A stretch of DNA of 6,437 nt, taken from the NCBI GenBank assembly GCA_964596705.1, contig CAZQVG010000031.1, forward strand, positions 1 through 6,437, in the 5' to 3' direction. The notes beneath the pieces are model-generated. The model ran no database searches and was not told the origin of the DNA. It saw only the letters and a program-made list of their open reading frames with translations. Shown in pieces: positions 5,869 to 6,437 of the stretch. Source of the stretch: JABJPM01 sp964596705. GTDB lineage: Archaea > Nanobdellota > Nanobdellia > SCGC-AAA011-G17 > PNOQ01. The stretch's first letter is position 1. Each line of letters begins with the position of its first letter. Both the position numbers and the translations under genes were made by a program.

Positions 5869-6437
5869 TGAAGTTATTTGGTAAATGGGATAGTGAAGGC
5901 GTTGTTGTCAAAGAAAAAGCTTTGGCACCATATATCAATCTTCAGTCTATTTTAGTTCCAAGAACTGGTGGAAAAGCTGCTGAAGGTCAAAGGATATGGA
6001 CACAAAAGACTCACATTGTAGAGAGATTAATAAATAAATTAATGGTGCCTGGACACAAAGGTAAGAAACATAAATTAACTTCTTATCATTGTACTGGAAA
6101 AGGTATAAAAGCTTATAAAATTGTTAAAGAATGTTTTGAGATTATTGAAAAAGAAACAAAACAAAACCCTATTCAAGTATTTGTTACAGCTCTAGAAAAT
6201 GCTGCTCCACGTGAAGAAGTTACTTCCATTGAATATGGTGGAGCAAGATATTCAAAGGCTGTAGAAGTAAGTCCATTAAGAAGAGTTGATTTTGCGTTGA
6301 GATTGATGGTGCAAGGTGCTTATGCTAAATCATTTAATAGCAAAGTTTCAATTGCAAAAGCATTAGCAAATGAAATTTTATTTGCATATAAGATAGATCA
6401 GTCAAGTAATGCTATTCAAAAGAAATTAGAATTGGAA
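5865..6437 (+). CDS. rps7: small ribosomal subunit protein uS7 (S7), 3' end outside window
   Basis: S7 is a primary 16S rRNA-binding protein that organises the head of the small subunit. The frame is open to the last base of the window. Motifs, counted from the ATG at 5868, are RLINKLMVPGHKGKKHK (53-69, archaeal style), NPIQVFVTALENAAPREEV (100-118), YGGARYSKAVEVSPLRRVDFAL (123-144) and the C-terminal block SSNAIQKKLELE (179-190). The typical family ending continues only about ten residues beyond this point, so very little is missing. Two adjacent in-frame ATGs (5865 and 5868) give MMKLF or MKLF; 5865 is chosen for its ATGA overlap with the rps12 stop, but 5868 is equally possible. In archaea elongation factor genes often follow. 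Confidence 0.96.
   Translation, partial: MMKLFGKWDSEGVVVKEKALAPYINLQSILVPRTGGKAAEGQRIWTQKTHIVERLINKLMVPGHKGKKHKLTSYHCTGKGIKAYKIVKECFEIIEKETKQNPIQVFVTALENAAPREEVTSIEYGGARYSKAVEVSPLRRVDFALRLMVQGAYAKSFNSKVSIAKALANEILFAYKIDQSSNAIQKKLELE

Overview
The window is a piece of an archaeal core transcription and translation operon. All genes lie on the + strand and are packed end to end, with no intergenic space longer than 3 bases. The order is the 3' part of rpoB, then rpoA1 (A'), rpoA2 (A''), rpl30e, a short two-KH nusA, rps12, and rps7, which is cut by the window end. The split of the largest RNA polymerase subunit into A' and A'', the eukaryote-like L30e, the NusA made only of KH domains and the archaeal form of S12 all place the source in Archaea. 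The DNA is AT-rich (roughly one third G+C by eye). Arginine is almost always AGA/AGG, and the proteins are compact and Lys/Ile-rich. Together with several substitutions in normally invariant RNA polymerase motifs, this suggests a small-genome, DPANN-like lineage. That placement is inference; no rRNA or marker comparison was possible. Stops are TAA and TGA, so the code is standard.

Layout. Bases 1-1035: C-terminal 344 residues of subunit B (or of a split B'), including the clamp zinc ribbon. Bases 1039-3627: complete A', with two zinc sites, the Mg-binding catalytic loop and the bridge helix. Bases 3611-4765: complete A'', with the trigger loop; its start overlaps the end of rpoA1 by 17 bases in another frame. 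Bases 4762-5016: a short L30e. Bases 5018-5428: NusA-like protein. Bases 5431-5868: S12. Bases 5865-6437: S7, lacking only the extreme C-terminus.

The first three genes make the catalytic core of RNA polymerase, and NusA is a likely RNA-binding partner of that polymerase. L30e, S12 and S7 belong to the ribosome, so the cluster co-expresses both machines. No promoter, terminator, RNA gene, mobile element, repeat or CRISPR array is visible.

No novel system is present. The most interesting signal is inside the polymerase: several active-site positions that are nearly invariant in cellular RNA polymerases are changed. These are Asn to Gly in the catalytic loop, a set of bridge-helix changes including a proline, and Asp-Val in place of Arg/Asn-Thr in the trigger loop. 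The catalytic aspartates and the trigger-loop His and Gln are kept, so the enzyme looks functional but divergent. Smaller oddities are a short L30e C-terminus, a degenerate second KH loop in NusA, and a Pro to Ser change in the S12 decoding loop.
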